Source: Aeromicrobium tamlense (GTDB lineage Bacteria > Actinomycetota > Actinomycetes > Propionibacteriales > Nocardioidaceae). Taken from it: 64,000 bases of DNA. Made by a program: the position numbers and the translations under genes. The notes beneath the pieces were generated by a model. The model searched no databases and had not been told where the DNA came from. It saw nothing but the letters and a program-made list of their open reading frames with translations. The stretch lies in contig NZ_JACBZN010000001.1 in NCBI RefSeq assembly GCF_013408555.1, positions 2,170,001-2,234,000 on the forward strand. The letters are read 5' to 3'. Below, piece after piece: positions 27,605 through 34,889 of the stretch (its first letter is position 1; each line of letters starts with the position of its first letter).

Positions 27605-27862
27605 TCAGGCCTTGCGCGAGGCGAGGGCGCCCCAGGCAGCGGTCACCACGAGCGCACCGAGGAACGAGCCGATGAGGCCACTGGCCCGCAGCTCGATCCC
27701 GTCGCCGGCGATGAGGCTCGACACGAGGCCGCCGAGCAGCGAGCCGAGCAGACCGGCGACGATCGCCACCGTCCAGTTCACCGACTCCATGCGACGGCCC
27801 AGGACCATCTGCGCCAAGCCACCCACGAGGATTCCGAACACGATGATCGCAATGATGAGCAT
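27605..27862 (-). CDS. GlsB/YeaQ/YmgE family membrane protein
   Basis: An 85-residue protein from the ATG at 27862 with three hydrophobic helices and glycine-rich motifs typical of transglycosylase-associated GlsB/YeaQ proteins: IIAIIVFGILVGGLAQMVLG, then AGLLGSLLGGLVSSLI, then GLIGSFLGALVVTAAW. The family is linked to general stress responses. The open frame extends 25 codons further upstream, but that part overlaps the terminator of the transporter operon and is not conserved in character. Confidence 0.85.
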   Translation of the reverse strand: MLIIAIIVFGILVGGLAQMVLGRRMESVNWTVAIVAGLLGSLLGGLVSSLIAGDGIELRASGLIGSFLGALVVTAAWGALASRKA

Positions 27863-27897
27863 GGGCACAGCGTAGGGGTCCGCGCGCCCGATGAGAA

Positions 27898-27926
27898 CGG
27901 CCCCGCTCCCGTGGGGAGCGGGGCCG
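27898..27926 (-). terminator. Rho-independent terminator after the betaine transporter operon
   Basis: A 13-bp perfect stem, CGGCCCCGCTCCC with GGGAGCGGGGCCG, closed by GTG. On the minus strand it is followed by TTCTC. It lies 34 bases past the stop codon of the substrate-binding protein gene. Confidence 0.85.
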
Positions 27927-27960
27927 AGGGCTCCCATGTGCGGCGGTCAGCCGCGGGAGG

Positions 27961-28869
27961 TCACTTCTTCAGGTTGTCGACGAAGTCCGGGTTCTCGTCG
28001 AGCCAGGTCTTGACGGCGGCCTCGACACCGGCCTCCTTGTCCGCGTCGTACGCGTCGACCACGGACTTCTCGAGCGAGCCGTAGGTCTCGTCGTCGAGCG
28101 TGAAGTTCGCGAACATCTTCGCGACCTCCGGGTGCTCGTCGCCGAAGCCCTTCGTCGCGATCGCGTGCAGGGCCTCGGTCTTGCCGAGCGCGCCGTCCGG
28201 GTCCTCGAGGTCCTTGACCTTGAACTGGGCGTTGGCCCAGAAGGGACGCCACAGGGTCACCACGATCTCGCGCTGGTCCTTCACGGCCTTCTGCAGCTCG
28301 GCCAGCATCGCGGTCGTCGAGGACTCGACGAGCGTGAAGTCGTCGTCCAGGCCGTACGCCGGGATGACGCTCTCCTTGGTGGTCTTGGTCAGGCCGGCGC
28401 CGGGCTCGATGCCGATGATCTTGCCGTCGAGCTCCTTGGCGTAGTCGGGCAGATCCGCGATCGAGGAGATCTTCGAGTACTCGGGGACGGCCAGGGTCAG
28501 CGCAGCGCCCTCGTAGTAGGCGCCCAGGTCCTCCAGGTCGTCGCCGTACTGGTCCATGTACGCCTCGTGCGTGACCTCGGACCAGGCCGAGGGGTACACG
28601 TCGATGTCGCCCTTGGCGACGCCGGTGTAGAGCGGCGCGGCGTCGGCGATGTCCTTGATCTCGACGTCGTAGCCCTCGCGGTCGAGGATCTCCTTCCACA
28701 GATACGCCGTGCTGAGGCCGTCGGTCCACGACGGGATGATGCCCAGGGTGATGCTCTTGTCAGCGCCCCCGGCACCGTCTCCGTCGTCGGAGCCACAGGC
28801 GGCCAGGCCGGCGCAGAGGGCCACGAGCGCCGCGGTCAGTCCGACCACGCGGCGGATGTGTGTCGTCAA
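27961..28869 (-). CDS. Glycine betaine-type ABC transporter substrate-binding lipoprotein
   Basis: A 302-residue lipoprotein (lipobox LAAC after a 24-residue signal) of the OpuAC/ProX family: LGIIPSWTDGLSTAYLWKEIL, YPSAWSEVTHEAYMDQYGDD, KIIGIEPGAGLTKTTKE, and VVTLWRPFWANAQFKVKDLEDPDG. Trp residues in these segments probably form the aromatic box for quaternary ammonium ligands such as betaine, carnitine or choline. It is the third gene of the operon, 73 bases after the permease gene and followed by a strong terminator. Confidence 0.92.
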   Translation of the reverse strand: MTTHIRRVVGLTAALVALCAGLAACGSDDGDGAGGADKSITLGIIPSWTDGLSTAYLWKEILDREGYDVEIKDIADAAPLYTGVAKGDIDVYPSAWSEVTHEAYMDQYGDDLEDLGAYYEGAALTLAVPEYSKISSIADLPDYAKELDGKIIGIEPGAGLTKTTKESVIPAYGLDDDFTLVESSTTAMLAELQKAVKDQREIVVTLWRPFWANAQFKVKDLEDPDGALGKTEALHAIATKGFGDEHPEVAKMFANFTLDDETYGSLEKSVVDAYDADKEAGVEAAVKTWLDENPDFVDNLKK

Positions 28870-28942
28870 CTTCTTCTCCTTGTTTCGTCTTGCTTCGTCA
28901 GGTTCGAGAATCGTGCGTTCAGTCAGTGCGTGAGGTGCGTGA

Positions 28943-29866
28943 TCAGGCGGCCAGGGCGGGCTCCTCCGCTTCTCGCGAGCGCCGTCGCGACGGCCGGCGC
29001 CGCTTGCGCGCGCCGACGCCCGCGGTGACGCGGTCGAGGTAGATCGCGAGTGCGACCACGGACAGGCCCGCCTCGAAGCCCAGACCGACGTCCAGGCGCG
29101 AGATCGAGGTCATCACGGCGCCGCCCAGGCCGCCGCCGCCGACGAGTCCGGAGATCACCGCCATGGACAGCGCGAGCATGATCACCTGGTTGACGCCGGC
29201 CATGACGGTCGGCATCGCCAGCGGCAGCTGGATGCCGCCGAGGATCTGCCGTGGGGTGCCGCCGAAGGCGTGACCCGCCTCGACGATCTCGCGGTCCACC
29301 TGGCGGATGCCGAGCTCGGTGAGCCGCACCGCGGGCGGGAGCGCGAAGATCACGGTCGCCACCAGACCCGCGGCGACGCCGATGCCGAAGAGCATGACGA
29401 CCGGCACGAGCCAGACGAAGGCCGGCATCGTCTGCATGAGGTCCATGACCGGCCGCACGAGGCGACTCACGCCGTCCCAGCGCGCGGCCGCGACGCCGAT
29501 CGGCACGCCGATGAGCAGGGCGATCGCACTCGCGACGAGCACCACCGAGAGCGTCTGCATCGCGTTGTCCCACTGGTCCATCGCGATGACCGCGGTGAGG
29601 ATGAGCGCCGCGCCGATCCCGAGTCGCCAGGTGGCCGACAGCGCGGCGATCACGGCCATGACGAGCACGGTGACGAGCGCGGGCGGCCACTGGAGCAGGT
29701 CGGTCAGCGCGCCCGAGACGGCGCCGATGCCGTCGGCGATCGCGTCGAAGAACCCGCCGGCGTGGTCGAGGACCCAGTCGAACGCGACCTCGATCCACTC
29801 GCCCACGGGGATCCGCGGGACGCCGGACTCCACGGTGTCGATGGTTGCCAGGGTCGAAGTCATCAC
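28943..29866 (-). CDS. Glycine betaine-type ABC permease
   Basis: A 307-residue membrane protein of the ProW/OpuAB family, with about seven helices and the EAA-like loop EIVEAGHAFGGTPRQILGGIQLP. Other family features are LMQTMPAFVWLVPVVMLFGIG and MAGVNQVIMLALSMAVISGLVG. The C-terminus is strongly basic (RKRRRPSRRRSR). The ATG overlaps the ATPase stop by four bases. Confidence 0.92.
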   Translation of the reverse strand: MMTSTLATIDTVESGVPRIPVGEWIEVAFDWVLDHAGGFFDAIADGIGAVSGALTDLLQWPPALVTVLVMAVIAALSATWRLGIGAALILTAVIAMDQWDNAMQTLSVVLVASAIALLIGVPIGVAAARWDGVSRLVRPVMDLMQTMPAFVWLVPVVMLFGIGVAAGLVATVIFALPPAVRLTELGIRQVDREIVEAGHAFGGTPRQILGGIQLPLAMPTVMAGVNQVIMLALSMAVISGLVGGGGLGGAVMTSISRLDVGLGFEAGLSVVALAIYLDRVTAGVGARKRRRPSRRRSREAEEPALAA

Positions 29867-31083
29867 ACTGCTCCTGCCGTCGTGCCGATGCCGTTGTCGC
29901 CGGTCTCCTTGCCGCCGACGGAGCCCAGCGCGCTGAGCAGCGTCACCCGCGGGATCACCCCGATCAGCCGGTCGTCCTCGACGACCGCGAGCGCCGCCGG
30001 GCTGTCCGCCGCGGCGCCGAAGAGGTCGACGACGGGCACGTCGGGACGCACCGTCACCGCGGGCTGCACCAGTCCGTCGAGCGACTCCTGGCCGCGGGCC
30101 AGCGCGGAGACGACGTCCTCCTCGAGCACGACGCCTCGCAGCCGCCGCTCGCGGTCGACGACCATCAGGGTGGAGATCTGGTGCTCGCGCAGGAGTCGGT
30201 GCGCGGCGCGCGGCCCCTGGAGCGAGCCGAGCACGGCCACCGGCGGCTCCATGACCGAGGCCGCCGTCAGCACCCGGGTCCAGTCCACGTCCTGGACGAA
30301 CTGGGCGACGTAGTCGTTCGCGGGGTTGTTGAGGATCTGCTCGGCCGTGCCGACCTGCACGACGCGTCCGTCCCGCATCATCGCGATGCGGTCGCCCAGT
30401 CGCATGGCCTCGTTGAGGTCGTGCGTGATGAACAGGATGGTCTTGCCCAGCCGGTGCTGCAGCTCGACCAGCTGGTCCTGCATCTCACGGCGGATCAGGG
30501 GATCGAGCGCACTGAAGGCCTCGTCCATCAGCAGCACGTCCGTCCCGGCGGCCAGCGCCCGCGCGAGGCCGACGCGCTGACGCATGCCTCCGGAGAGCTC
30601 GTCGGGCATGGAGTCGCCCCAGCCGTCCAGCCCCACCATCGCCAGGGCCTCGTTCGCCGCGCGCTCACGATCACTGCGGTTCAGACCCCGCAGCTTCAGG
30701 CCGTAGGCGGCGTTCTCGCCGACCGTGCGGTGTGGCAGCAGGGCGAAGTGCTGGAACACCATGCTCACCTGGTCGCGGCGGATCTCACGCAGCTGCTTGG
30801 CATTCGCGCGACTGACGCTCTGCCCGCCGACCGCCAGCTCGCCCGCGGTGGGGGTCAGCAGACCGTTGACCATGCGGATCAGCGTGGACTTGCCCGAGCC
30901 CGACAGGCCCATCACGACGAAGATCTCGCCGGCCTGGACGTCGAAGCTCGCGTCGATCACGGCCGGAACGAGGCCGCGCTCCATCAGGTCCTGTCGCGAG
31001 GCTCCCTGTCGCAGCGGATCGAGCGCGCGTTCGGGTCGCTTGCCGAAGACCTTGAAGACGCTCTCGGCTTGGATGACTGGCAC
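29863..31083 (-). CDS. Glycine betaine-type ABC ATPase with CBS domains
   Basis: A 406-residue ProV/OpuAA-type protein. Walker A is GLSGSGKS (59-66), the signature LSGGMRQRVGLARAL, Walker B VLLMDEAFSALDPL, and the switch ITHDLNEAM. The last ~110 residues are two CBS motifs (QISTLMVVDRERRLRGVVLE; LAVVEDDRLIGVIPRV), which in OpuA sense ionic strength. The GTG at 31083 is chosen because AGGAG lies five bases upstream and the family begins near here (VIQAESVFKVFG). A folded leader precedes it. Confidence 0.92.
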   Translation of the reverse strand: MPVIQAESVFKVFGKRPERALDPLRQGASRQDLMERGLVPAVIDASFDVQAGEIFVVMGLSGSGKSTLIRMVNGLLTPTAGELAVGGQSVSRANAKQLREIRRDQVSMVFQHFALLPHRTVGENAAYGLKLRGLNRSDRERAANEALAMVGLDGWGDSMPDELSGGMRQRVGLARALAAGTDVLLMDEAFSALDPLIRREMQDQLVELQHRLGKTILFITHDLNEAMRLGDRIAMMRDGRVVQVGTAEQILNNPANDYVAQFVQDVDWTRVLTAASVMEPPVAVLGSLQGPRAAHRLLREHQISTLMVVDRERRLRGVVLEEDVVSALARGQESLDGLVQPAVTVRPDVPVVDLFGAAADSPAALAVVEDDRLIGVIPRVTLLSALGSVGGKETGDNGIGTTAGAV

Positions 31084-31100
31084 TCGCGCTCCTGCGGATC

Positions 31101-31160
31101 GGTGGTCGGGTCGGGAGCGTCGCTCCCACGACGAGAGCCGATCTCTCCGGTTCGACCACC
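31101..31160 (-). promoter_or_regulatory. Structured 5' leader (three-way junction) of the betaine transporter operon
   Basis: On the minus strand GGTGGTCG (31160-31153) pairs exactly with CGACCACC (31108-31101). Between them fold two hairpins: GAGAG-AUCGG-CUCUC and GGGAGC-GAC-GCUCCC. The closing stem ends 12 bases before the AGGAG of the ATPase gene, so folding could control access to the ribosome binding site or termination. I cannot match it to a known riboswitch class. The same bases are open in the ATPase frame, so the possibility that they are translated must be kept. Confidence 0.5.
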
Positions 31161-31280
31161 ATGCGATCGCCACATCAAGCCAGGCACCACACGACAGAAA
31201 TCGTCCGATGAACGCTCACGCCGCGTCCTCGAACGTATCAAGGCCCGGCGGAGCACCGAGCACCCGGTGCAGGCGAAGGG

Positions 31281-31303
31281 CGGCCCCAGGTGGGAGGGGG
31301 CCG
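31281..31303 (-). terminator. GC-rich hairpin after the secreted protein gene
   Basis: CGGCCCC (31281-31287) pairs with GGGGCCG (31297-31303), 17 bases beyond the stop codon at 31320 of the minus-strand gene. There is no clear T-tract. Confidence 0.45.
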
Positions 31304-31319
31304 TCCTTCTCCTGCTCCC

Positions 31320-31883
31320 TCAGAACCGGGAGAACGGCCTCGGCGTCGCGTAGCCGAAGGTCGCGTTCTCGGCGAAGGCGTCGACCCCGAAGGTGGCGTT
31401 GAGCGCACCCGCGGCGGTGTCGGTGAGCGTCAGCCGCACCGCGCCGAGGTCACGACGATCCGAGCTGCGGATCTTGAAGAGGTCCACCCGGCCGACGTCG
31501 CCGATCGTGCCGGTCACCTTGCCGCTGACGCGTCCCCGCGCCAGGTCGATGGTGAAGTCGGAGACCGTGATCGTCGACGCGCCGGCGGTCAGGCTGAGGC
31601 CGCCGCTGTGCTTGATCTGCAGACCCTTGAGGCGGTAGCCCGTGATCGGGAACCGGGCGGCGAGCGTGCCCTTGTACGCGAACGCCTTCGCGCCCGCGGT
31701 CGGAGCGGGGGTGATGCCCGCGCCCGCGATCAGGTCGTAGACCGGCGGTGCCACGACGACCTGCGTGTAGCCGACCTTCTTGCCGCTGTGCTTCGCCGAC
31801 GTGGCCTGCGCCGGTGCCCCCAGGGCGGTCGCCATGCCGAGCGTGAGCACGACCGTCAGCAGCGCGAGAATTGCCTTCCTCAT
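31320..31883 (-). CDS. Secreted protein of unknown function
   Basis: A 187-residue protein with a clear signal peptide (MRKAILALLTVVLTLGMATA, then a predicted AQA cleavage site near residue 27). The mature part looks all-beta, with alternating patterns such as ITGYRLKGLQIKHSGGLSLTAG and FTIDLARGRVSGKVTGTIG. I do not recognise a family with confidence. Its form faintly recalls secreted surface or haem-binding beta domains, but no ligands are identifiable. A GAAAGGGG element precedes the ATG. Confidence 0.7.
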   Translation of the reverse strand: MRKAILALLTVVLTLGMATALGAPAQATSAKHSGKKVGYTQVVVAPPVYDLIAGAGITPAPTAGAKAFAYKGTLAARFPITGYRLKGLQIKHSGGLSLTAGASTITVSDFTIDLARGRVSGKVTGTIGDVGRVDLFKIRSSDRRDLGAVRLTLTDTAAGALNATFGVDAFAENATFGYATPRPFSRF

Positions 31884-31946
31884 GATGGATTCCCCTTTCG
31901 GCGACCGGCGGATCCGGCCGCTCGAGGGGGCTTCGTAGGCGGCTTC

Positions 31947-31966
31947 GATTCGGATGGGTCCGAATC
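31947..31966 (-). terminator. Inverted repeat after the His-rich membrane protein gene
   Basis: GATTCGGA-TGGG-TCCGAATC lies two bases after the stop codon of the gene ending at 31969. It may be a weak terminator, or an operator for the secreted protein gene that starts 64 bases further on. No T-run. Confidence 0.35.
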
Positions 31967-31968
31967 GG

Positions 31969-32259
31969 TCAGGCTCTGTGGGCCTTCCAGATGCCCATCA
32001 GGAACAGGCTGATCGCCGACGCGATGGCCAGGGCGGTCCAGCCGGCAGTGACGCCGTCGACGGCACCCGAGCGGGCGGGGCCGAGGCTGAGCAGCGCGAC
32101 GACCGAGGCCGCCCAGCAGCCCACGGCGACGAGCATGCCGATGCCGAGGATGACGCCGCCGATGTGGGAGGGTCTGGTGCCGTCGCGGTGGGCCTGGTCC
32201 TGCGGCTGGCCGACGTGCGGCACGTGCAGGTGCGGCAGGTGGAGATGAGCAGTGGCCAT
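31969..32259 (-). CDS. Small membrane protein with His-rich N-terminus
   Basis: A 96-residue protein from the ATG at 32259, preceded by AGGAGA. The first 25 residues hold seven histidines (HLHLPHLHVPHV motif plus AHRDG), followed by two membrane helices (GGVILGIGMLVAVGCWAASVVALL; WTALAIASAISLFLMGIW). The N-terminus could bind a transition metal. No family recognised. It is divergent from the MFS/TetR pair and may share its control region. Confidence 0.6.
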   Translation of the reverse strand: MATAHLHLPHLHVPHVGQPQDQAHRDGTRPSHIGGVILGIGMLVAVGCWAASVVALLSLGPARSGAVDGVTAGWTALAIASAISLFLMGIWKAHRA

Positions 32260-32343
32260 GATGCTCTCCTTCGCTCGAGGTCGCATCGACCGGTCCTTCG
32301 ACTGTACGCCCGGTGCGCCGGGTCGACAACGGTGATTGAATGG

Positions 32344-32367
32344 CGCCGTGAACAAGCGTTCACGGCG
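32344..32367 (+). promoter_or_regulatory. Perfect palindrome over the MFS start codon (candidate TetR operator)
   Basis: CGCCGTGAAC-AAGC-GTTCACGGCG, ten-base arms with a four-base centre, covering the GTG at 32348. TTGAAT (32336-32341), a plausible -10, ends six bases before the GTG, so a bound repressor would cover the start point of a leaderless mRNA. A TetR gene is the second gene of this operon. Confidence 0.65.
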
Positions 32368-34309
32368 TCACGAGGCGCCGGCTCCCAGTGCGGCACTGAT
32401 CGTGACGACGCTGTCGCTGTGCGGCATCGTCGTCTCGCTCCAGCAGACGCTCCTGCTCCCCCTGCTCCCGGTCCTGCCGGACCTGCTCGACACGTCGGTC
32501 GACAGCGCCTCGTGGCTCGTCACCGCGACCCTGCTGGCCGGAGCGATCGCCACGCCGACCGTGACGCGCCTGGCCGACATGTACGGCAAGCGCCGCATGC
32601 TGACGCTGGCCCTCACGATCTCGGTCCTCGGCTCGCTCCTCGGCGCGTTCAGCCAGGACCTGCCGCTGCTGATCGTCGCCCGGGCCCTGCAGGGCGTGGG
32701 CACCGCCGTGGTCCCGGTCGGCATCGCGATCATGCGCGACGAGCTGCCGCGCGAGCGGATCCCGCTGGGCGTGGCCCTCATGAGCGCGACGCTCGCGATC
32801 GGCGCGGGTGTCGGGCTGCCGGTGGCCGGCCTGATCTCCGAGCACCTCGACTGGCACGCGATCTTCTGGGTGACCGGCGCCGTCGGTCTCGTCCTGCTCG
32901 GCGCGGCCATGGCGGTCCTGCCCGAGTCCCCGGTCCGCACCCGCGGCACCTTCGACATCCGCGGCGCCGTCCTGCTGTCGGCCGCGTTGACCGCCCTCAT
33001 GCTCGCGATCTCGAAGGGCTCGATCTGGGGGTGGACCTCGCCGACGACGCTCGGCCTGGTCGTCGTGGGCGGCCTGCTGCTGGCCGCGTGGGTCCCCATC
33101 GAGCTGCGGACGCCCAGCCCGCTGGTCGACCTGCGCGTCTCGTCGCGCCGCGCCGTCGTGCTGGTGAACTCGACGTCCATCCTCGTCGGGTTCGCGATGT
33201 TCGCGAACATGCTGCTCACCACGCAGCTGCTCCAGCTCCCCGAGGAGACCGGGTTCGGGCTCGGTCTCGGCGTGCTGGAGACCGGCTGGTGGATGGTGCC
33301 GAACGCGGCCGCGTTCGGCCTGATGGCGCCGGTCTCGGCGTGGCTGACACGCCGCTTCGGCCCCCAGGTGACCGCCCTGTCCGGGACGCTGATCATGGGC
33401 GTCGCCTACATCCTGCGCGTGTTCCTCAGCGACGACCTCGCCCAGGTCGTGATCGGCTCGGTGATCGTCGGGATGGGCACCGCCATGGTATACGGCGCGC
33501 TGCCGACGATGATCATGCGCGCCGTCCCGGTCACCGAGACGGCGTCGGCGAACGGCCTGAACGTGCTGCTGCGCTCGATCGGCACCACGAGCGCCAGCGC
33601 GATCGTCACGGCCGTCACGTCCGCGTTCGTCGTGACGGTCGGCGGGCAGGAGGTGGCCGGCGAGCAGGCCATCACCCTGCTGTTCTGGCTCGCGGCGGCC
33701 ACGTCCCTCGCGGCGGCGGCGGTCACGGTCCCGACGCTGCGGATGCAGGACTTCTCCCCCGACGCCGACCGCGCCGGCACGGCGACCACGAGCCGCCCGA
33801 CCCGCGTCGTGCGTGGCCAGGTCGTCGACGAGCAGGCCCGCCCGGTGCGCAGCGCCGTCGTGACCGTGCTGACCACCGACGGCAGCGCCGTCGACTGGGG
33901 CCAGGCCGACTCCGAGGGTCAGGTGGCCGTCGCGGTGCCGGGCCCGGGCGACTACTTCGTCGTCACGTCGGCCGACGGCTGGCAGCCGAGGTCGCGCATC
34001 GTCACGCTCGGCGACGAGACGCGGATGCCGCCGCTCGTGCTGCGCCACCGGCTGACGCTCGAGGGCACGATCACCGACACCGACGGCCAGCCCATCCCCG
34101 GTGCGCTCGTCATCCTGACGCACCACGCGGGCGAGGCGGTCCACTCCGCGCGCACCGACCACGACGGCCGCTACGCGGTGCCTCGACCGCCGAACGGACG
34201 CTACGTGCTCAGCGCGATCGCCGACAACGGCGCGACGGGTGCGCGGCCGGTCACGGTGTGGGAGGCCAACCGCACGGCCGACCTCACGCTCGGGACTCCC
34301 CTCGCATGA
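32348..34309 (+). CDS. MFS (DHA2-like) exporter fused to carboxypeptidase-regulatory-like domains
   Basis: A 653-residue protein. Residues 1-460 contain about 14 hydrophobic segments and the MFS motifs RLADMYGKRRML and a motif-C-like GAGVGLPVAGLISE, as in EmrB/QacA proteins. Residues about 487-650 are two beta-sandwich repeats of the carboxypeptidase-regulatory-like type (VVRGQVVDEQARPVRSAVV; LEGTITDTDGQPIPGALVI, then DHDGRYAVPRPPNGRYVL). Such repeats are normally extracellular; a tail of this kind after the last MFS helix is unusual. The start is taken as GTG 32348, where the palindromic operator lies. The downstream TetR gene overlaps by four bases. Substrate unknown. Confidence 0.85.
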   Translation: MNKRSRRHEAPAPSAALIVTTLSLCGIVVSLQQTLLLPLLPVLPDLLDTSVDSASWLVTATLLAGAIATPTVTRLADMYGKRRMLTLALTISVLGSLLGAFSQDLPLLIVARALQGVGTAVVPVGIAIMRDELPRERIPLGVALMSATLAIGAGVGLPVAGLISEHLDWHAIFWVTGAVGLVLLGAAMAVLPESPVRTRGTFDIRGAVLLSAALTALMLAISKGSIWGWTSPTTLGLVVVGGLLLAAWVPIELRTPSPLVDLRVSSRRAVVLVNSTSILVGFAMFANMLLTTQLLQLPEETGFGLGLGVLETGWWMVPNAAAFGLMAPVSAWLTRRFGPQVTALSGTLIMGVAYILRVFLSDDLAQVVIGSVIVGMGTAMVYGALPTMIMRAVPVTETASANGLNVLLRSIGTTSASAIVTAVTSAFVVTVGGQEVAGEQAITLLFWLAAATSLAAAAVTVPTLRMQDFSPDADRAGTATTSRPTRVVRGQVVDEQARPVRSAVVTVLTTDGSAVDWGQADSEGQVAVAVPGPGDYFVVTSADGWQPRSRIVTLGDETRMPPLVLRHRLTLEGTITDTDGQPIPGALVILTHHAGEAVHSARTDHDGRYAVPRPPNGRYVLSAIADNGATGARPVTVWEANRTADLTLGTPLA

Positions 34310-34851
34310 CCGTCCGCGACGAGCCTGCCGCCCTGCGTGCCTCGGTGCTGCGGGCCGCCGCCGAGCTGTTCGCCCGCAACGGCTTCCCCGAGGTGACGAT
34401 CCGGGCGATCGCCGCGCGCGCAGGCACCTCCCCCGCACTCGTCATGAAGGTCGCGGGCAGCAAGGAGGAGCTCTTCCACCGCACGGCGACGATCAGCGCG
34501 CCGACGCTGCCGGACGCCCCCGCGAGCGGCCTGGGCGCCGCCTTGGTCGAGGAGCTCGTCGACCGCCAGCGGCGCGGCGACCTCGAGCACCTGGGTCGTG
34601 CGCTGATGCTGCGCGTCAACGCGCCCGATCCGGAGGCGGTCCGCGCGAAGTTCCTGCGCGGCTACGTCGATCCGCTGGCCGAGCGACTCGAGGGCCCCGA
34701 CGCGCGCCTGCGCGCCGAGCTGGCCGTGGCGGCGCTCACCGGTCTGGCGACCGTGCTGCGCTTCTTCGAGAGCCCCGAGCTGCTGGCCGACCTCGACGGG
34801 GTTGCGCAGGCCTACGGCCCGATCGTCCAACGGCTGCTCGACGGCGCGTGA
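34306..34851 (+). CDS. TetR family regulator of the MFS exporter
   Basis: A 181-residue TetR protein. HTH region: VLRAAAELFARNGFPEVTIRAIAARAGTSPALV, followed by the helix-4 motif GSKEELF. The C-terminal ligand domain is typical in length. It overlaps the MFS gene by four bases (ATGA), so the two are co-expressed; the palindrome at 32344-32367 is its likely operator. The inducer is unknown. Confidence 0.88.
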   Translation: MTVRDEPAALRASVLRAAAELFARNGFPEVTIRAIAARAGTSPALVMKVAGSKEELFHRTATISAPTLPDAPASGLGAALVEELVDRQRRGDLEHLGRALMLRVNAPDPEAVRAKFLRGYVDPLAERLEGPDARLRAELAVAALTGLATVLRFFESPELLADLDGVAQAYGPIVQRLLDGA

Positions 34852-34889
34852 GGGAGCGACCGCCGCCCGACTTGGGCATGCTTGCGGTC

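Noticed and set aside
31084..31173. N-terminal extension of the betaine ATPase starting at GTG 31173
   Set aside because: The extension is Arg/Trp/Ser-rich and unlike the family; AGGAG precedes the GTG at 31083, where homologues normally begin. Kept as a caveat for the structured leader.
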